DNA of 64,000 bases from CAVONB01 sp963697205 (GCA_963697205.1 CAVONB010000006.1:248001-312000), one strand, 5' to 3'. Shown: positions 28,350 to 37,466, counted from the first letter of the stretch. Notes: a model not told the origin generated them from the sequence alone. Made by a program: numbers and translations.

Positions 28350-28593
28350 TCCATCGTGATTGAATGTCGAGCACGACGCAGCTCACGGGACCCAACGAGA
28401 AACACGCAGCATACGGGCCCACGCGACTCGTCTCTGAGCAATATTTATAACAGCGGCTACAACGCATAAAAGAGCCGTTGTCCGCCAATCCCAAGCGCGA
28501 TGCAGGTTGGCAACGCTGGGCTTGCGTTTTTCGGTGGTTTGGTGGGCGATTCGCGTCTGGATGACGTGGCGCCGCTCACCGGCGCCACGCCGC

Positions 28594-28905
28594 TCAGGCG
28601 TACGTGAAGCCCGTTCCCGCCACGACCACTTCGATCGCCCCGTTGGTGATCGTTGGATGAGAGATGCGGATGGCGAGCACGCCGTCGTAGCCCTTCGAGC
28701 GGGCCCGCTCCGCCAGCGTCGCAAGTGCGCGTTCGATCGTGGCGTCGAGCAGCGTCTCGTAGCGGATCATCGGTCCGCCAATGGTGTTTGTGATCGCCTC
28801 GCGCATGTCGCGGATGATGTTGGCGCCGCTCACCGCCACGGCGTGCAGCATCTCGCCCTGCCGCACCGGCCTGTCGCTCACGGTTTCCGTCGTCACGAGG
28901 CGCAT
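28594..28905 (-). CDS. YbjQ/DUF74-family protein
   Basis: A 103-aa protein of the YbjQ (UPF0145, 'heavy-metal-binding') family. It shows LHAVAVSGANIIRDMREAI, then GGPMIRYETLLDATIERAL and GYDGVLAIRISHPTI, typical for this pentameric fold. Biochemical role is unknown. The ATG at 28905 has GGAG upstream; a GTG at 28929 overlaps the stop of the upstream gene (GTGA). Either way the two genes are tightly coupled. Confidence 0.82.
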   Translation of the reverse strand: MRLVTTETVSDRPVRQGEMLHAVAVSGANIIRDMREAITNTIGGPMIRYETLLDATIERALATLAERARSKGYDGVLAIRISHPTITNGAIEVVVAGTGFTYA

Positions 28906-28925
28906 GGCGCGTCCGTCTCCAGCTG

Positions 28926-30743
28926 TCACGTCGCTTCGCTCGGCGCGGGCGGCGCCGGTGGCCGCCGCCGCCGGGCGCCCGAGAACAGGATGCGACGGAT
29001 GATCAAGAGCAGGATCAGCGCCAGCACGCCCGCAGCGATCAGTACCACCGGATGGCGGTCCCAAAGCAGCACGGGATTGATCTTGCCGGCGAGCACGTTT
29101 TCCACGTCCGCCCGCGTGGCGGGCAGGTCGAAACCGCGGTCACGCAGCATCATCGCGACCGCCGCCTCCTGATCGCTGCTGCCGACGATCGCATCGCGCA
29201 CGCGCGCGGATGCGAGCAGCTGCATCTTGCCGGGGTTCTTCGCCACCGCGCTCAGCACCTGCTCGCGCGGCACCTTGCCGAGCCCCGTCAGATAGCTGGC
29301 GAGCGTCTCGAGCTCGGGCTCCGTCAGGCTGCGCAACAGCGTCTTCAGGTCCGCCGTCTTCAAGTCGAACATCGCATCGCGCGAGGCCGCGTCGATCCCC
29401 GCCAGGCGGGCGATCGCAAGCCGGTCGTCCAGCGCGAATAGCCGTTGCAGAGAGACCTTTGTGAAGTCCTCGGGCTTGGCGCGCCGCGGCAGCTCGTACG
29501 CGATCACACGGTTGAGATCGGCGCCGGCCAGTCCCCACCATTTGAGCGCCGCATCGATCGAGCGCGTATCGCGGGCGATCTGCATGCCGTCCTTCGGCAG
29601 CACGTTCACCGCCTGGTGCAGGGTGCCGTCGCCGAGCCGTTTGTCGATCCCGCTCACGCCTTCCCCTGCGAGGACCAGCGCCACCACCTCGTCCAGACGC
29701 GACAGGCTATCGGGTCGCGTCGTATCGAGCAGCTTGCGGAACGCGGGCTTTGCCTCCGCCAGCTCCAGCGTCTTCGCATGCGCACGCCGCAACTCCTGCC
29801 ACACGTCGACGATCCGCTTTGCGGCCTCCGCGCCGATCTCGCGCGTCTGCTCGCTGACCTGCTGCGACATCGCGCTGGCCAGCTCGCTGCGCACCTTGTC
29901 CTTGCTGTCGGCCGATTTCATCTCGGTGGAGATGATCGGAAAGGCACCGTCCCACGCGCTCTTCAATTCGAGCCCGATCAGGACGAGGCCGATGCCGCCG
30001 GCCACGACCGAGACCAACCGGCCGAGCACGCTGCCGATGACGCGCTGGCCCATCCGGCTCGCCATGTTGGCAAGCTGACGGCGCACCAGCAGCACCGCCG
30101 CCCCCGCGATGCCTTCCTTGCCGTCGTAGACGAGGCTGCCGGTGCCGATCTGCGCGGCAGCGTCCTGCGGCTCGAAGGCGGCGCTGGCCCGCTGCGCCAT
30201 CGTGCGCGCGATGGTCGAGCCGTAACGCGGCCCCAGGTAGGCCTCCAGACACTGCAGGGTGGGCTTTGCCGCGTCGATGATTGCGAGCTCCATGCGCCGC
30301 CCGACCGCCGTGCCGACACCCGTCGAAAGGGTCTCCAGGGACGACTTGATGGCGTCGGAGCGGTAGGCCCGTTCGGCCACGGCGTTCGCCAGGTTCTGCG
30401 CCGTATCCTTGTCGATCAGCGACTTCAGCCGGGAGCCGAGGCTGGTCTCCTGACGCACCTCCGCAACCGCCAGATCCACGCGCTTGTCGATCAGTTCGTC
30501 CAATGTGCCCTTGCGCCATTCGTCCGTGACGATCGCCTTGAAATCGACGCCGCCGACGCCCTGCTGCAGGGCCTGCACGGTGATCCGCTCGATGGCGGCC
30601 TTGAAGCTGGCTTCATCCTTCGCCTGGCAGGCCTCGTAGTCGGCCCGGCTCATGGTCTGGGCGTGGACCCCGTCCGCCACGGGGGCTGCCGCCATCGCCG
30701 CTGCGGTCAAAGCCGCGACCGCGGAGCGCCAGTTACGCCTCAT
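28926..30743 (-). CDS. Large envelope protein of unknown function, signal peptide and C-terminal TM
   Basis: A 605-aa protein with no domain I recognise. It starts at ATG 30743 with an N-terminal signal (RNWRSAVAALTAAAMAAAP, cleavage near VHAQ), then a long, mostly helical, Ala/Lys/Arg/Glu-rich ectodomain. A Gly-rich hydrophobic stretch (LVSVVAGGIGLVLIGLEL, about residue 215) may be membrane-inserted. A final TM helix (VVLIAAGVLALILLLIIRR) precedes a Pro-rich cytoplasmic tail. The central part has repeated 'RLAGIDAASRDAMFDLKTAD' type helical units. The gene overlaps the YbjQ-like gene. Topology suggests a periplasmic scaffold anchored at its C-terminus. Confidence 0.7.
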   Translation of the reverse strand: MRRNWRSAVAALTAAAMAAAPVADGVHAQTMSRADYEACQAKDEASFKAAIERITVQALQQGVGGVDFKAIVTDEWRKGTLDELIDKRVDLAVAEVRQETSLGSRLKSLIDKDTAQNLANAVAERAYRSDAIKSSLETLSTGVGTAVGRRMELAIIDAAKPTLQCLEAYLGPRYGSTIARTMAQRASAAFEPQDAAAQIGTGSLVYDGKEGIAGAAVLLVRRQLANMASRMGQRVIGSVLGRLVSVVAGGIGLVLIGLELKSAWDGAFPIISTEMKSADSKDKVRSELASAMSQQVSEQTREIGAEAAKRIVDVWQELRRAHAKTLELAEAKPAFRKLLDTTRPDSLSRLDEVVALVLAGEGVSGIDKRLGDGTLHQAVNVLPKDGMQIARDTRSIDAALKWWGLAGADLNRVIAYELPRRAKPEDFTKVSLQRLFALDDRLAIARLAGIDAASRDAMFDLKTADLKTLLRSLTEPELETLASYLTGLGKVPREQVLSAVAKNPGKMQLLASARVRDAIVGSSDQEAAVAMMLRDRGFDLPATRADVENVLAGKINPVLLWDRHPVVLIAAGVLALILLLIIRRILFSGARRRRPPAPPAPSEAT

Positions 30744-30948
30744 GCTGATCGACTCCCACCGCCGTTCGCCAAGCCTCTCCGAGCCGCCCCACATCCCCAG
30801 AGGCGCCATTTTTGCCATGCACGGAGCCGACACCACCCCTGCGTCGGAAAGGGGGCGCCACTTCGCCGAAACGCTCAAGGCTGTTTTCGTCCGCTGATCC
30901 TTATATACGCCTAGCCGGCCCGCTCGCCACCGTGTGCGGGTCCAAACG

Positions 30949-30980
30949 GCCGCCCAGCGTCCGCACGGACGGCGGGCGGC
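30949..30980. repeat. Near-perfect inverted repeat in a 500-bp intergenic region
   Basis: Arms of 15 bp (13 pair) around a 2-nt loop, reading GCCGCCCAGCGTCCG and its near complement. It lies in the 30,744-31,243 gap between two divergently transcribed genes. I see no gene in that gap. A moderately AT-rich patch (GAATTTCTTCATGATTTTG) follows at about 30,990-31,017. Confidence 0.45.
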
Positions 30981-31243
30981 ACCGATGCGATGTGAATTTC
31001 TTCATGATTTTGAAGGGATAGTCCTCGCGCCGGCCGGTTTCCCGAGCTGGCGCAACAATCACCGGATCGCCGTGCCGGACCCGCCTTGCCCGCAACGGCG
31101 AAGGGGCCCGTCTGACGAGCGGAAAGCGTCCAGGTTTGCAGCCGCAACTCTGTGGCGGATCGCCGCAATCGGTGATGCGCCATTAACGATGTCGATTTTG
31201 GTGCTGGAAGCCTGGGCAGGAAACACATATATGGTCGCGGAGT

Positions 31244-31996
31244 GTGCGGCGAGTGAAAACCTACAGGCCATCAAAGAGTTCCAGGCGCGTGTCCACTAAG
31301 CGTGTGAAGTGCCATGTGTTTGTGGATTTCGACGGGACCATCGTTCCCGCGGATGTAACGGACACGCTGTTCAATCGTTTCGCCCTTCCCGAATGGCTCG
31401 ATATTGAAGCCGATTGGAAGGCGGGACGCATCGGGTCGCGCGAGTGCATGGCGCGCCAAGTCGACCTGCTGCGCTGTACGCCGGCGCAATACGACGCCGT
31501 CTGTGGCGAGATCTCGGTCGACCCGCATTTCCCCGAATTCGTGGCGCTGTGCGCAAACGCCGGCATCGGCATGACCGTCGTCTCCGACGGCCTCGACCGC
31601 TCGATCCGCAACCTTCTGGGACAGGCCGGCCTCGACCTGCCGTTCTTCTCCAACAGCCTCGAGCACCAGGGCGGCGACCGCTGGCGGCTCGCATTCCCAC
31701 ACGCCCGTTCCGTGTGCACCTCGTTATCCGGAAACTGCAAATGTCAGTTCCCTGAGGCCATGCCGGGCGTGGCGCACATCATGATCGGCGACGGCCGATC
31801 CGACTTTTGCGTGTCCGGCCGCGTCGATTTCACGCTGGCGAAGGGCGCGCTGGCGACACACTGCCAGGAGAATGGCCATCCTCACCGGCCGTTCAGGGAC
31901 TTTTCGGACGTTGTTGCGATCATGCGCGACTGGATCGGAAACGATCCGGCGACTGATGGATTAAGCTCCCTCGCCTTCGAGAGTGTCGTAAAATGA
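31244..31996 (+). CDS. HAD-superfamily phosphatase (MtnX/SerB-like)
   Basis: A HAD phosphatase of up to 250 aa in the HAD-IB (SerB/MtnX) group. Motif I is FVDFDGTIV (nucleophile Asp and general acid Asp), motif II is TVVSDGLD, motif III is the Lys region before GVAHIMIGDGRSD, which is motif IV. The cap is helical. A four-residue Cys cluster (CTSLSGNCKCQFPE) is unusual. The start is uncertain (GTG 31244 or GTG 31289). It overlaps the aminotransferase gene by ATGA and should be made with it. The substrate is unknown; MtnX (methionine salvage) is one option but no other mtn gene is present. Confidence 0.75.
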   Translation: MRRVKTYRPSKSSRRVSTKRVKCHVFVDFDGTIVPADVTDTLFNRFALPEWLDIEADWKAGRIGSRECMARQVDLLRCTPAQYDAVCGEISVDPHFPEFVALCANAGIGMTVVSDGLDRSIRNLLGQAGLDLPFFSNSLEHQGGDRWRLAFPHARSVCTSLSGNCKCQFPEAMPGVAHIMIGDGRSDFCVSGRVDFTLAKGALATHCQENGHPHRPFRDFSDVVAIMRDWIGNDPATDGLSSLAFESVVK

Positions 31997-33441
31997 ACAA
32001 ACCGGAACTCTGGTCAGATACGCTCACGTCTGCTCAACCCGCCGAGCGCCCGGAAGACTTCGCCACGATGAGTGAAGCCGATCTGATGGCCTACGAGGCG
32101 GAGTATTGCTCCTGGGGCGATACCGTCCATTACATGGACGAGCCGAAAATCTTCGAGCGCTGCGAGGGCTCCTTCCTCTACGACGGCCGCGGCATGCCTT
32201 ACCTGGACCTCCAGATGTGGCACTCCGCCGTCAATTTCGGCTATTCGCTGCCGCGCCTGGCCGACGCCGCGCGGCGCCAGCTCGACAAGCTGCCGCAAGT
32301 TTCCAGCAAGTTTCTCCATCGTGAGAAGATCGAGCTGGCTACCCGCCTTGCCCGACGCGTCGAGAAGACGTGGGGCATGAAGGGCCGCGTGCATTTCAAC
32401 GTCGGTGGCGCCCAGGCCAACGAGGATGCGCTGAAGCTCGTGCGAAATTTCACGGGCGGTAAGGCGCGCATGTTTGCCTTCGAAGGTGGCTACCACGGCC
32501 GCACGCTCGGCACCACGGCGATCACGTCATCCTATCGGTATCGCCGCAAGTTCGGTCCATTTGCCGATCGCGCGCACTTTGTTCCGTTCCCGTACTGCTT
32601 CCGCTGCCCCTACGGCAAGAAGCGCGACGACTGCGGCCTTTATTGCGTCGACCAGTTCGCGCGTCTGTTCGACAGCGAATACCACGGCGTATGGGATTCC
32701 AAGGCCGGCGAGAGCGAGTTCGCCGCCTTCTTCGCCGAGCCGATCCAGGGGACTGGCGGCTACATCATTCCCCCGCCCGGCTACTTCGAGAAGCTGAAGA
32801 CCGTGCTCGAGGCCCGCAAGATCCTGCTGGTCGACGACGAGGTCCAGATGGGCTTCTATCGCGCCGGCAAGTTCTGGGCGATGGAGAATTTCAACGTCAA
32901 GCCGGACGTGATCGTATTCGGCAAGTCACTGACCAACGGGCTCAATCCACTATCGGGACTGTGGGCGCGCGAGGAATTGATCCGCCCGGAGATCTGGGGC
33001 GCGGGCATGACGCATTCGACCTATTCGTCGAACCCCATGGGAACCTCTGTCGCACTCGAGAACGTGCGAATGATGGAGGACACCGACTACGAGACGATGA
33101 CGCGCGAGAAGGGCGCCTATTTCCTGCAAGGCCTGCAGGATCTCCAGCGCCGCCACCCCGATGTGATCGGCAACGTTGACGGCATGGGGCTCGCGCTGCG
33201 CATGGAATTGTGCGAGGCGGACGGCATCACGCCGAACACAAAGCTCGCGAATGCGTTGAACCAGAATGCCTTCCGCGGCGACATCGAGGTTGACGGCAAG
33301 CGCTATGGCCTCTGCCTCGACGTCGGCGGCTACTACAAGAACACGGTGGTCTTTGCGCCCTCCGTGAATATCACCAACGACGAGATCGATCTCGGGCTGC
33401 GGCTCGTTGAACGCTTGATCGTCGACGCGAAACGGGGTTGA
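31993..33441 (+). CDS. Class III PLP-dependent aminotransferase
   Basis: A 482-aa class III (omega/GABA-type) aminotransferase. Asp282 in LLVDDEVQMGF holds the PLP ring, and Lys311 in VIVFGKSLTNG is the Schiff-base lysine. GGAQANEDALKLVR and GGYHGRTLGTTAIT are typical. Residues 202-218 carry four cysteines (CFRCPYGKKRDDCGLYC), a possible metal or disulfide site near the active-site entrance. Class III enzymes act on distal amino groups of diamines, omega-amino acids or amino sugars; the amino donor and acceptor cannot be set here. It sits between an overlapping HAD phosphatase gene and an alpha/beta hydrolase gene. Confidence 0.9.
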   Translation: MNKPELWSDTLTSAQPAERPEDFATMSEADLMAYEAEYCSWGDTVHYMDEPKIFERCEGSFLYDGRGMPYLDLQMWHSAVNFGYSLPRLADAARRQLDKLPQVSSKFLHREKIELATRLARRVEKTWGMKGRVHFNVGGAQANEDALKLVRNFTGGKARMFAFEGGYHGRTLGTTAITSSYRYRRKFGPFADRAHFVPFPYCFRCPYGKKRDDCGLYCVDQFARLFDSEYHGVWDSKAGESEFAAFFAEPIQGTGGYIIPPPGYFEKLKTVLEARKILLVDDEVQMGFYRAGKFWAMENFNVKPDVIVFGKSLTNGLNPLSGLWAREELIRPEIWGAGMTHSTYSSNPMGTSVALENVRMMEDTDYETMTREKGAYFLQGLQDLQRRHPDVIGNVDGMGLALRMELCEADGITPNTKLANALNQNAFRGDIEVDGKRYGLCLDVGGYYKNTVVFAPSVNITNDEIDLGLRLVERLIVDAKRG

Positions 33442-33442
33442 T

Positions 33443-33459
33443 CCGCCGCTGGGCGGCGG
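33443..33459 (+). other. Intercistronic hairpin after the aminotransferase gene
   Basis: CCGCCGC TGG GCGGCGG starts two bases past the stop. A second small hairpin (GGTCC ttcgc GGACC) follows at about 33,542-33,556. They may set relative mRNA stability or end most transcripts before the hydrolase gene. Confidence 0.4.
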
Positions 33460-33584
33460 AGAACGAGCATACAGGGTGACGGCGTGCCACAAGGACCGCC
33501 TCGGGAAAGAGGTGGCGCCCCGGCGCGCCGTTTGGCTGGGAAGGTCCTTCGCGGACCGGGTTCGAGTAGGAAGCAAGAAAAACA

Positions 33585-34436
33585 ATGACAACCACGACGC
33601 AAGATCGCGGCTACAAATTCGAAGGGGGCCGCACCGGCGTTCTCCTCGTTCATGGGCTCGGTGGCACGCCGATCGAGATGCGCTATGTCGCTCTCGGGCT
33701 GGCACGGGCTGGCCACACGGTGCATGTCCCGCAATTGGCGGGTCACTGCGGCACTGCCGATGATATCAAGAAGTCGCGCTGGCAGGACTGGCTCGGCTCG
33801 CTCGACGACGCGCTGACCGAACTGCGCAAGAGCTGCGACAACGTGATCGTGGCGGGTCTCTCGGCCGGTGGCGTCATGGGTCTCCAGTTGGCCGCCGAGC
33901 GGCCCAAGGACGTGCAGGGTGTGGCCCTTTACGCGCCCACGCTCTGGCTCGACGGCTGGTCAGTGCCCTGGTTCGCCCCGTTCTTCCGCCTCGTTCACAT
34001 GAAGTGGTTCGCCAACAAGATCGATTTCGTCGAGCGTGAGCCCTATGGCATCAAGGACCGGCGTCTGCGTGAGATGGTGGTGCAGGCCCTGCACTCCGGC
34101 GACAGCTCGCAGGCGGGCCTTTACTGCACGCCGGGTGGCACCATGCTGGAGCTGCGCTGGCTCGTGAATCAGTTGAAGCCGCGCCTGTCCTCGATCACGC
34201 AACCGACGCTGCTGATCCATCCGCGCGACGACGACCGCGCGAGCATCTCCAACACGTTCTTCCTGATGAAAAAGCTCGGCGGCCTGGTCGAGTCCGTGGT
34301 GCTCGACGACAGCTACCACATCGTCACCGTCGACAAGCAGCGCGAGCTGGTGGTCGAGCATACCGCGAGCTTCGTCTCGCGCATCGGTGCCAAGGCTGCC
34401 GGCAAGACGGCCGATAAGCGCTCCGCCGCGGCCTGA
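33585..34436 (+). CDS. Alpha/beta-fold hydrolase (carboxylesterase/monoglyceride lipase-like)
   Basis: A 283-aa serine hydrolase. It has the oxyanion motif HGLGG, nucleophile Ser93 in GLSAGG, an Asp in LLIHPRDDDRA and the catalytic His in DDSYHIVTVD. This is the Est30/carboxylesterase-lipase pattern, acting on medium-chain esters or monoacylglycerols. The C-terminus is Lys/Ala-rich. It lies 143 bases after the aminotransferase gene on the same strand, so a shared pathway is possible. A strong terminator follows. Confidence 0.88.
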   Translation: MTTTTQDRGYKFEGGRTGVLLVHGLGGTPIEMRYVALGLARAGHTVHVPQLAGHCGTADDIKKSRWQDWLGSLDDALTELRKSCDNVIVAGLSAGGVMGLQLAAERPKDVQGVALYAPTLWLDGWSVPWFAPFFRLVHMKWFANKIDFVEREPYGIKDRRLREMVVQALHSGDSSQAGLYCTPGGTMLELRWLVNQLKPRLSSITQPTLLIHPRDDDRASISNTFFLMKKLGGLVESVVLDDSYHIVTVDKQRELVVEHTASFVSRIGAKAAGKTADKRSAAA

Positions 34437-34463
34437 GCCCGGCCAGCGCGACCAGACACGCAA

Positions 34464-34494
34464 ACGGCGGCCTCTCTTACGAGACGGCCGCCGT
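34464..34494 (+). terminator. Terminator after the hydrolase gene
   Basis: A long stem with one bulge (ACGGCGGCCTCTC / GAGACGGCCGCCGT, loop TTAC) is followed by CGTCATTTAA. It lies 27 bases past the stop and convergent with the DUF2147 gene, so it may work in both directions. Confidence 0.7.
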
Positions 34495-34520
34495 CGTCAT
34501 TTAAGGGAAGGCGCGCAGGC

Positions 34521-35174
34521 CTACTGGCGGGCCTGCTGCCGGCGCGCGGGCTGCTTGGGGGCAGCTGCAGGCGGGGCTGCAGCCTGCGTCGTCGTATCGC
34601 AGCGCGGCAGATCCGCGGGCGCACGCGTCCAGATGAACGTCTCGCTCAGGAACTTGACGCCGAGGTAGCCGGTCACCGCCAGCCGGTCTTGCGCCCGCAG
34701 CTTGACCTCCACGTCGTAGGACTTGCCTTCCTTGGGATCGTAGATCCAGCCTTGGTCCCAGGCGCCGGAGCGCATCGGTTTGGCGTCGCCGATCACTTGC
34801 AGCCCGCAGATCGGGCGCGTGCGCAGCGCCGCACGAGGATTGTAGCCGTCGGTCAATGGCCGCCCCGCCTTGTCGTTGGGGTCCTTGAGCCACACGATCC
34901 GTCCGCACAGCCGGCTGGGCAGGGCGCCCTGCGCGGGCGCAGCCTGGCAGGGCACGATCTCGACCGCCCCCTTGCCCGTATCGTCGAGCCAGGTGCCGAA
35001 CACCGGCGGCAGGCCGGGCAGGCCGGGCGCGCCGGCGCCGGGCCGCGGCTGCTGAGCGGTGGCCGAATGGGGGGTGAGACCGAGGAATGGCAGCCCCCCG
35101 GCCGTGAGGGCCGCCACAGCCGCCGCCACGCGCAAAAGGCGGCGGGCCGGCTTTGAACCACGAATGCGTCCCAT
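34521..35174 (-). CDS. DUF2147-family periplasmic protein
   Basis: A 217-aa exported protein with a basic, hydrophobic signal (KPARRLLRVAAAVAALTAGG) and a Pro/Gly-rich linker. The DUF2147 lipocalin-like domain has VFGTWLDDTGKGAVEIVPC, CGRIVWLKDPNDKAG, DQGWIYDPKEGKSYDVEV and LAVTGYLGVKFLSETFIWTR. The tail is Gln/Ala/Pro-rich. DUF2147 members bind or modify small envelope ligands; no precise role is known. Two Cys in the domain may form a disulfide. Confidence 0.85.
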   Translation of the reverse strand: MGRIRGSKPARRLLRVAAAVAALTAGGLPFLGLTPHSATAQQPRPGAGAPGLPGLPPVFGTWLDDTGKGAVEIVPCQAAPAQGALPSRLCGRIVWLKDPNDKAGRPLTDGYNPRAALRTRPICGLQVIGDAKPMRSGAWDQGWIYDPKEGKSYDVEVKLRAQDRLAVTGYLGVKFLSETFIWTRAPADLPRCDTTTQAAAPPAAAPKQPARRQQARQ

Positions 35175-35385
35175 GCGTTAAGGCCTCCATGAGCCGATGC
35201 TGCCGGACAGGCGGCGGGCCGATGTGTCGCGGTCGCTTGCCATGCCGTTGCCTAGATGGCCGTGTTGAACCGCGCATCGCGCCCCGGCCTGCAGCAGTTC
35301 CACTGTGCTGGGGCCGTCTCGGGCGCGCTCGTTCCCGGATTAGCGCCGGGGCGAGGCAAATTCAACCGGGGTATGATCTTGCGTC

Positions 35386-35438
35386 CTTAACCCGTTAAGC
35401 TTACAGAGTTGGCGTTATTAGGGTTTCACGCCTATATA
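35386..35438 (+). promoter_or_regulatory. Predicted promoter and dyad upstream of the ABC exporter operon
   Basis: A -35-like TTGGCG (35409-35414), 18-bp spacer and TATATA (35433-35438) precede the devC-like gene. Ten bases upstream of the -35 is the dyad CTTAAC cc GTTAAG (35386-35399), a candidate activator or repressor site. The rest of 35,175-35,574 holds no gene I can support. Confidence 0.45.
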
Positions 35439-35574
35439 TCGCCTGGGGGGAAGTCTCCCGCAGCGCAAAACGGTGCCAGCCGCACTAGGATCGGCTAGAA
35501 GGGACCGCATGCGCGCAACCGGATGGACGATGGTGTCCGTCAGGCTGCCAGACTTGTTCAGACAGCACTCGTCC

Positions 35575-36705
35575 ATGATCTTTACGTTGGCGTTCCGTAA
35601 CCTGTTCTACGATCGGATCCGGCTTGCCGTGACCCTGGTCGGCATTCTGTTTTCGATCGTGCTCGTTGCCATACAACTTGGACTGTATTTCGGCGCGACG
35701 AAAATTATCGTCGGCATGATCGAGCACGCCGATGGCGATCTTTGGATCACGACCTATGGTGCCAAGAGCTTCGAGGAAGGCGGCGTCAACCTGACGCCGC
35801 GCGAGCGTCACGGCGCGCTGGCAACACCCGGCGTCAAGAGCGTGACGCCGATCCTCGTCGCGTTCTCCGAATGGCGCAAACCCGGCGGCGGCTCGACAAC
35901 GGTCGTGCTCGTCGGCGCCGATCCCCAGGACAAGGCGCTGCAGCCGTGGGCGATGTCGCAAGGCACCGCAGACGCCATCCTCGCGCCCGACGGCATCGCC
36001 GTCGATCGCACGTATCTGGAAGACCTCGGCATCAAGAACGTCGGCGAACGCGCGCAGATTGAGACCGGTCGCGTGCGCGTCGTCGCAGTCACCGAGGGCA
36101 TCCGCTCCTTCACCATGGCGCCGTACGTGTTCACGCCGTTGACGCGCGCACGCACGCTGCTGGGCGCACCACAGGACCGGTCGAGCTATTTCCTGGTCAA
36201 GTTGCAGCCCGGTGCCGACCTTGAGACCGTGCGCGCCGATCTGGCCTCGCGCTTGACCGGCACCGAGGTGCTCACCAAGGCGGAGTTCCGCCAGCGCAGC
36301 CTCGACCAGTGGCTGTTCTCCACCGGCGCCGGCGTAGCCCTGATCGGCGGCGCTCTTCTCGGCTTGCTGGTCGGGACCGTGATCGTCGCCCAGACGCTCT
36401 ACTCGAGCACCAAGGACCACTTGAACGAGTTCGCAACGCTACGCGCGCTGGGCTCTTCCAAGGGCTACATCCACAAGGTCATTCTGATCCAGGCCGGCTT
36501 GAGCGCCATCATCGGTTATGTGCTCGGCATGGCCATTGCCCTCGTCGCCACCTATTTCAGCGAGCAGACGGCGCTTCCCATCGAGATGAGTCCGGGGCTC
36601 GCCGCCTTCCTGCTGGCGATCACGCTCTTCATGTGTGCGGTGTCCGCGCTTTCGGCCATCGTCAAAGTCACCAAGATCGATCCTGCGATGGTGTTCAGCC
36701 GATGA
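35575..36705 (+). CDS. ABC exporter permease, DevC/MacB type
   Basis: A permease of the DevC/FtsX-MacB group, about 376 aa from ATG 35575 (in-frame starts lie upstream at 35473 and 35509). TM1 is about LAVTLVGILFSIVLVAIQLGL. A large periplasmic MacB-PCD-type domain follows, then three C-terminal TMs (VALIGGALLGLLVGTVIVAQ, AIIGYVLGMAIALVATYF, LAAFLLAITLFMCAVSAL). The closing KVTKIDPAMVFSR motif is typical. With the ATPase and adaptor downstream it forms a tripartite exporter. Stop overlaps the ATPase ATG (ATGA). Confidence 0.9.
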   Translation: MIFTLAFRNLFYDRIRLAVTLVGILFSIVLVAIQLGLYFGATKIIVGMIEHADGDLWITTYGAKSFEEGGVNLTPRERHGALATPGVKSVTPILVAFSEWRKPGGGSTTVVLVGADPQDKALQPWAMSQGTADAILAPDGIAVDRTYLEDLGIKNVGERAQIETGRVRVVAVTEGIRSFTMAPYVFTPLTRARTLLGAPQDRSSYFLVKLQPGADLETVRADLASRLTGTEVLTKAEFRQRSLDQWLFSTGAGVALIGGALLGLLVGTVIVAQTLYSSTKDHLNEFATLRALGSSKGYIHKVILIQAGLSAIIGYVLGMAIALVATYFSEQTALPIEMSPGLAAFLLAITLFMCAVSALSAIVKVTKIDPAMVFSR

Positions 36706-37466
36706 CGACGAAGCAGACGGTTGTCGAGGCACGCGGCCTCGTGAAGGAGTTGGGCGCAGGTGCCGGCAAGGTGCGTGCGCTGAAAGGCGTCGACCTGGAG
36801 CTGAGGACGGGCGAGCTCACGCTGCTGATGGGCCCCTCCGGCAGCGGCAAGACCACGTTGCTGTCGATCCTGGGCTGCATCCTCGCCCCGACCGAAGGCT
36901 CCTTGCAGATTGCCGGCGAAGAGATCGTCGGACTCGGGCCGGAGGCTCTGGCTGGGATCAGGCGGCGCCATGTCGGCTTCGTCTTCCAGTCCTACAACCT
37001 GTTCCCGACTTTGACCGCGACCGAGAATGTTCGCATCGCGCTCGACGTGCGCGGCGAGCGCGGTGGCGAGAGCCGCCGTCGCGCCGAGGTGGCATTGAAG
37101 GAGGTCGGCCTCGGCCACCGCCTGAACAGTTATCCGCGCACCATGAGCGGCGGCGAGCAGCAGCGCGTGGCCGTCGCCCGCGCCATCGCCAGCTCGCCCA
37201 GCGTCATCCTGGCCGACGAGCCGACCGCCGCACTCGACAGCGAGAACGGCCGCGCCGTGATGGAGCTGCTGGCCGAAATCGCCCGCGACGAAAGCCGCGC
37301 GGTGCTCGCCGTCACCCACGACCCTCGCACGCTGACGTTTGCCGACCGGCTGATCCGCATCGAGGACGGCCTGATTGTCGGCGAGGAGAGCCGCGCCGAC
37401 ATTCTTGGCCACGGCGAGGTCACGCACATCAAGAATCGTAGAAAAAGGCGCAGAGCACATGCCTAG
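36702..37466 (+). CDS. ABC transporter ATPase, DevA/LolD-MacB type
   Basis: A 254-aa ATPase with Walker A GPSGSGKT (residues 44-51), Q-loop FVFQSYNLFPTLTA, signature MSGGEQQR, Walker B VILADEPTAALD and H-loop THD. It powers the mechanotransmission-type exporter together with the flanking permease and adaptor. It starts inside the permease stop codon. The HlyD gene begins eight bases before its end, so all three proteins are translationally coupled. Confidence 0.95.
   Translation: MTTKQTVVEARGLVKELGAGAGKVRALKGVDLELRTGELTLLMGPSGSGKTTLLSILGCILAPTEGSLQIAGEEIVGLGPEALAGIRRRHVGFVFQSYNLFPTLTATENVRIALDVRGERGGESRRRAEVALKEVGLGHRLNSYPRTMSGGEQQRVAVARAIASSPSVILADEPTAALDSENGRAVMELLAEIARDESRAVLAVTHDPRTLTFADRLIRIEDGLIVGEESRADILGHGEVTHIKNRRKRRRAHA

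Noticed and set aside
31059..31274. 71-aa minus-strand frame in the 500-bp gap
   Set aside because: No ribosome site or recognisable features; overlaps the start of the HAD gene.
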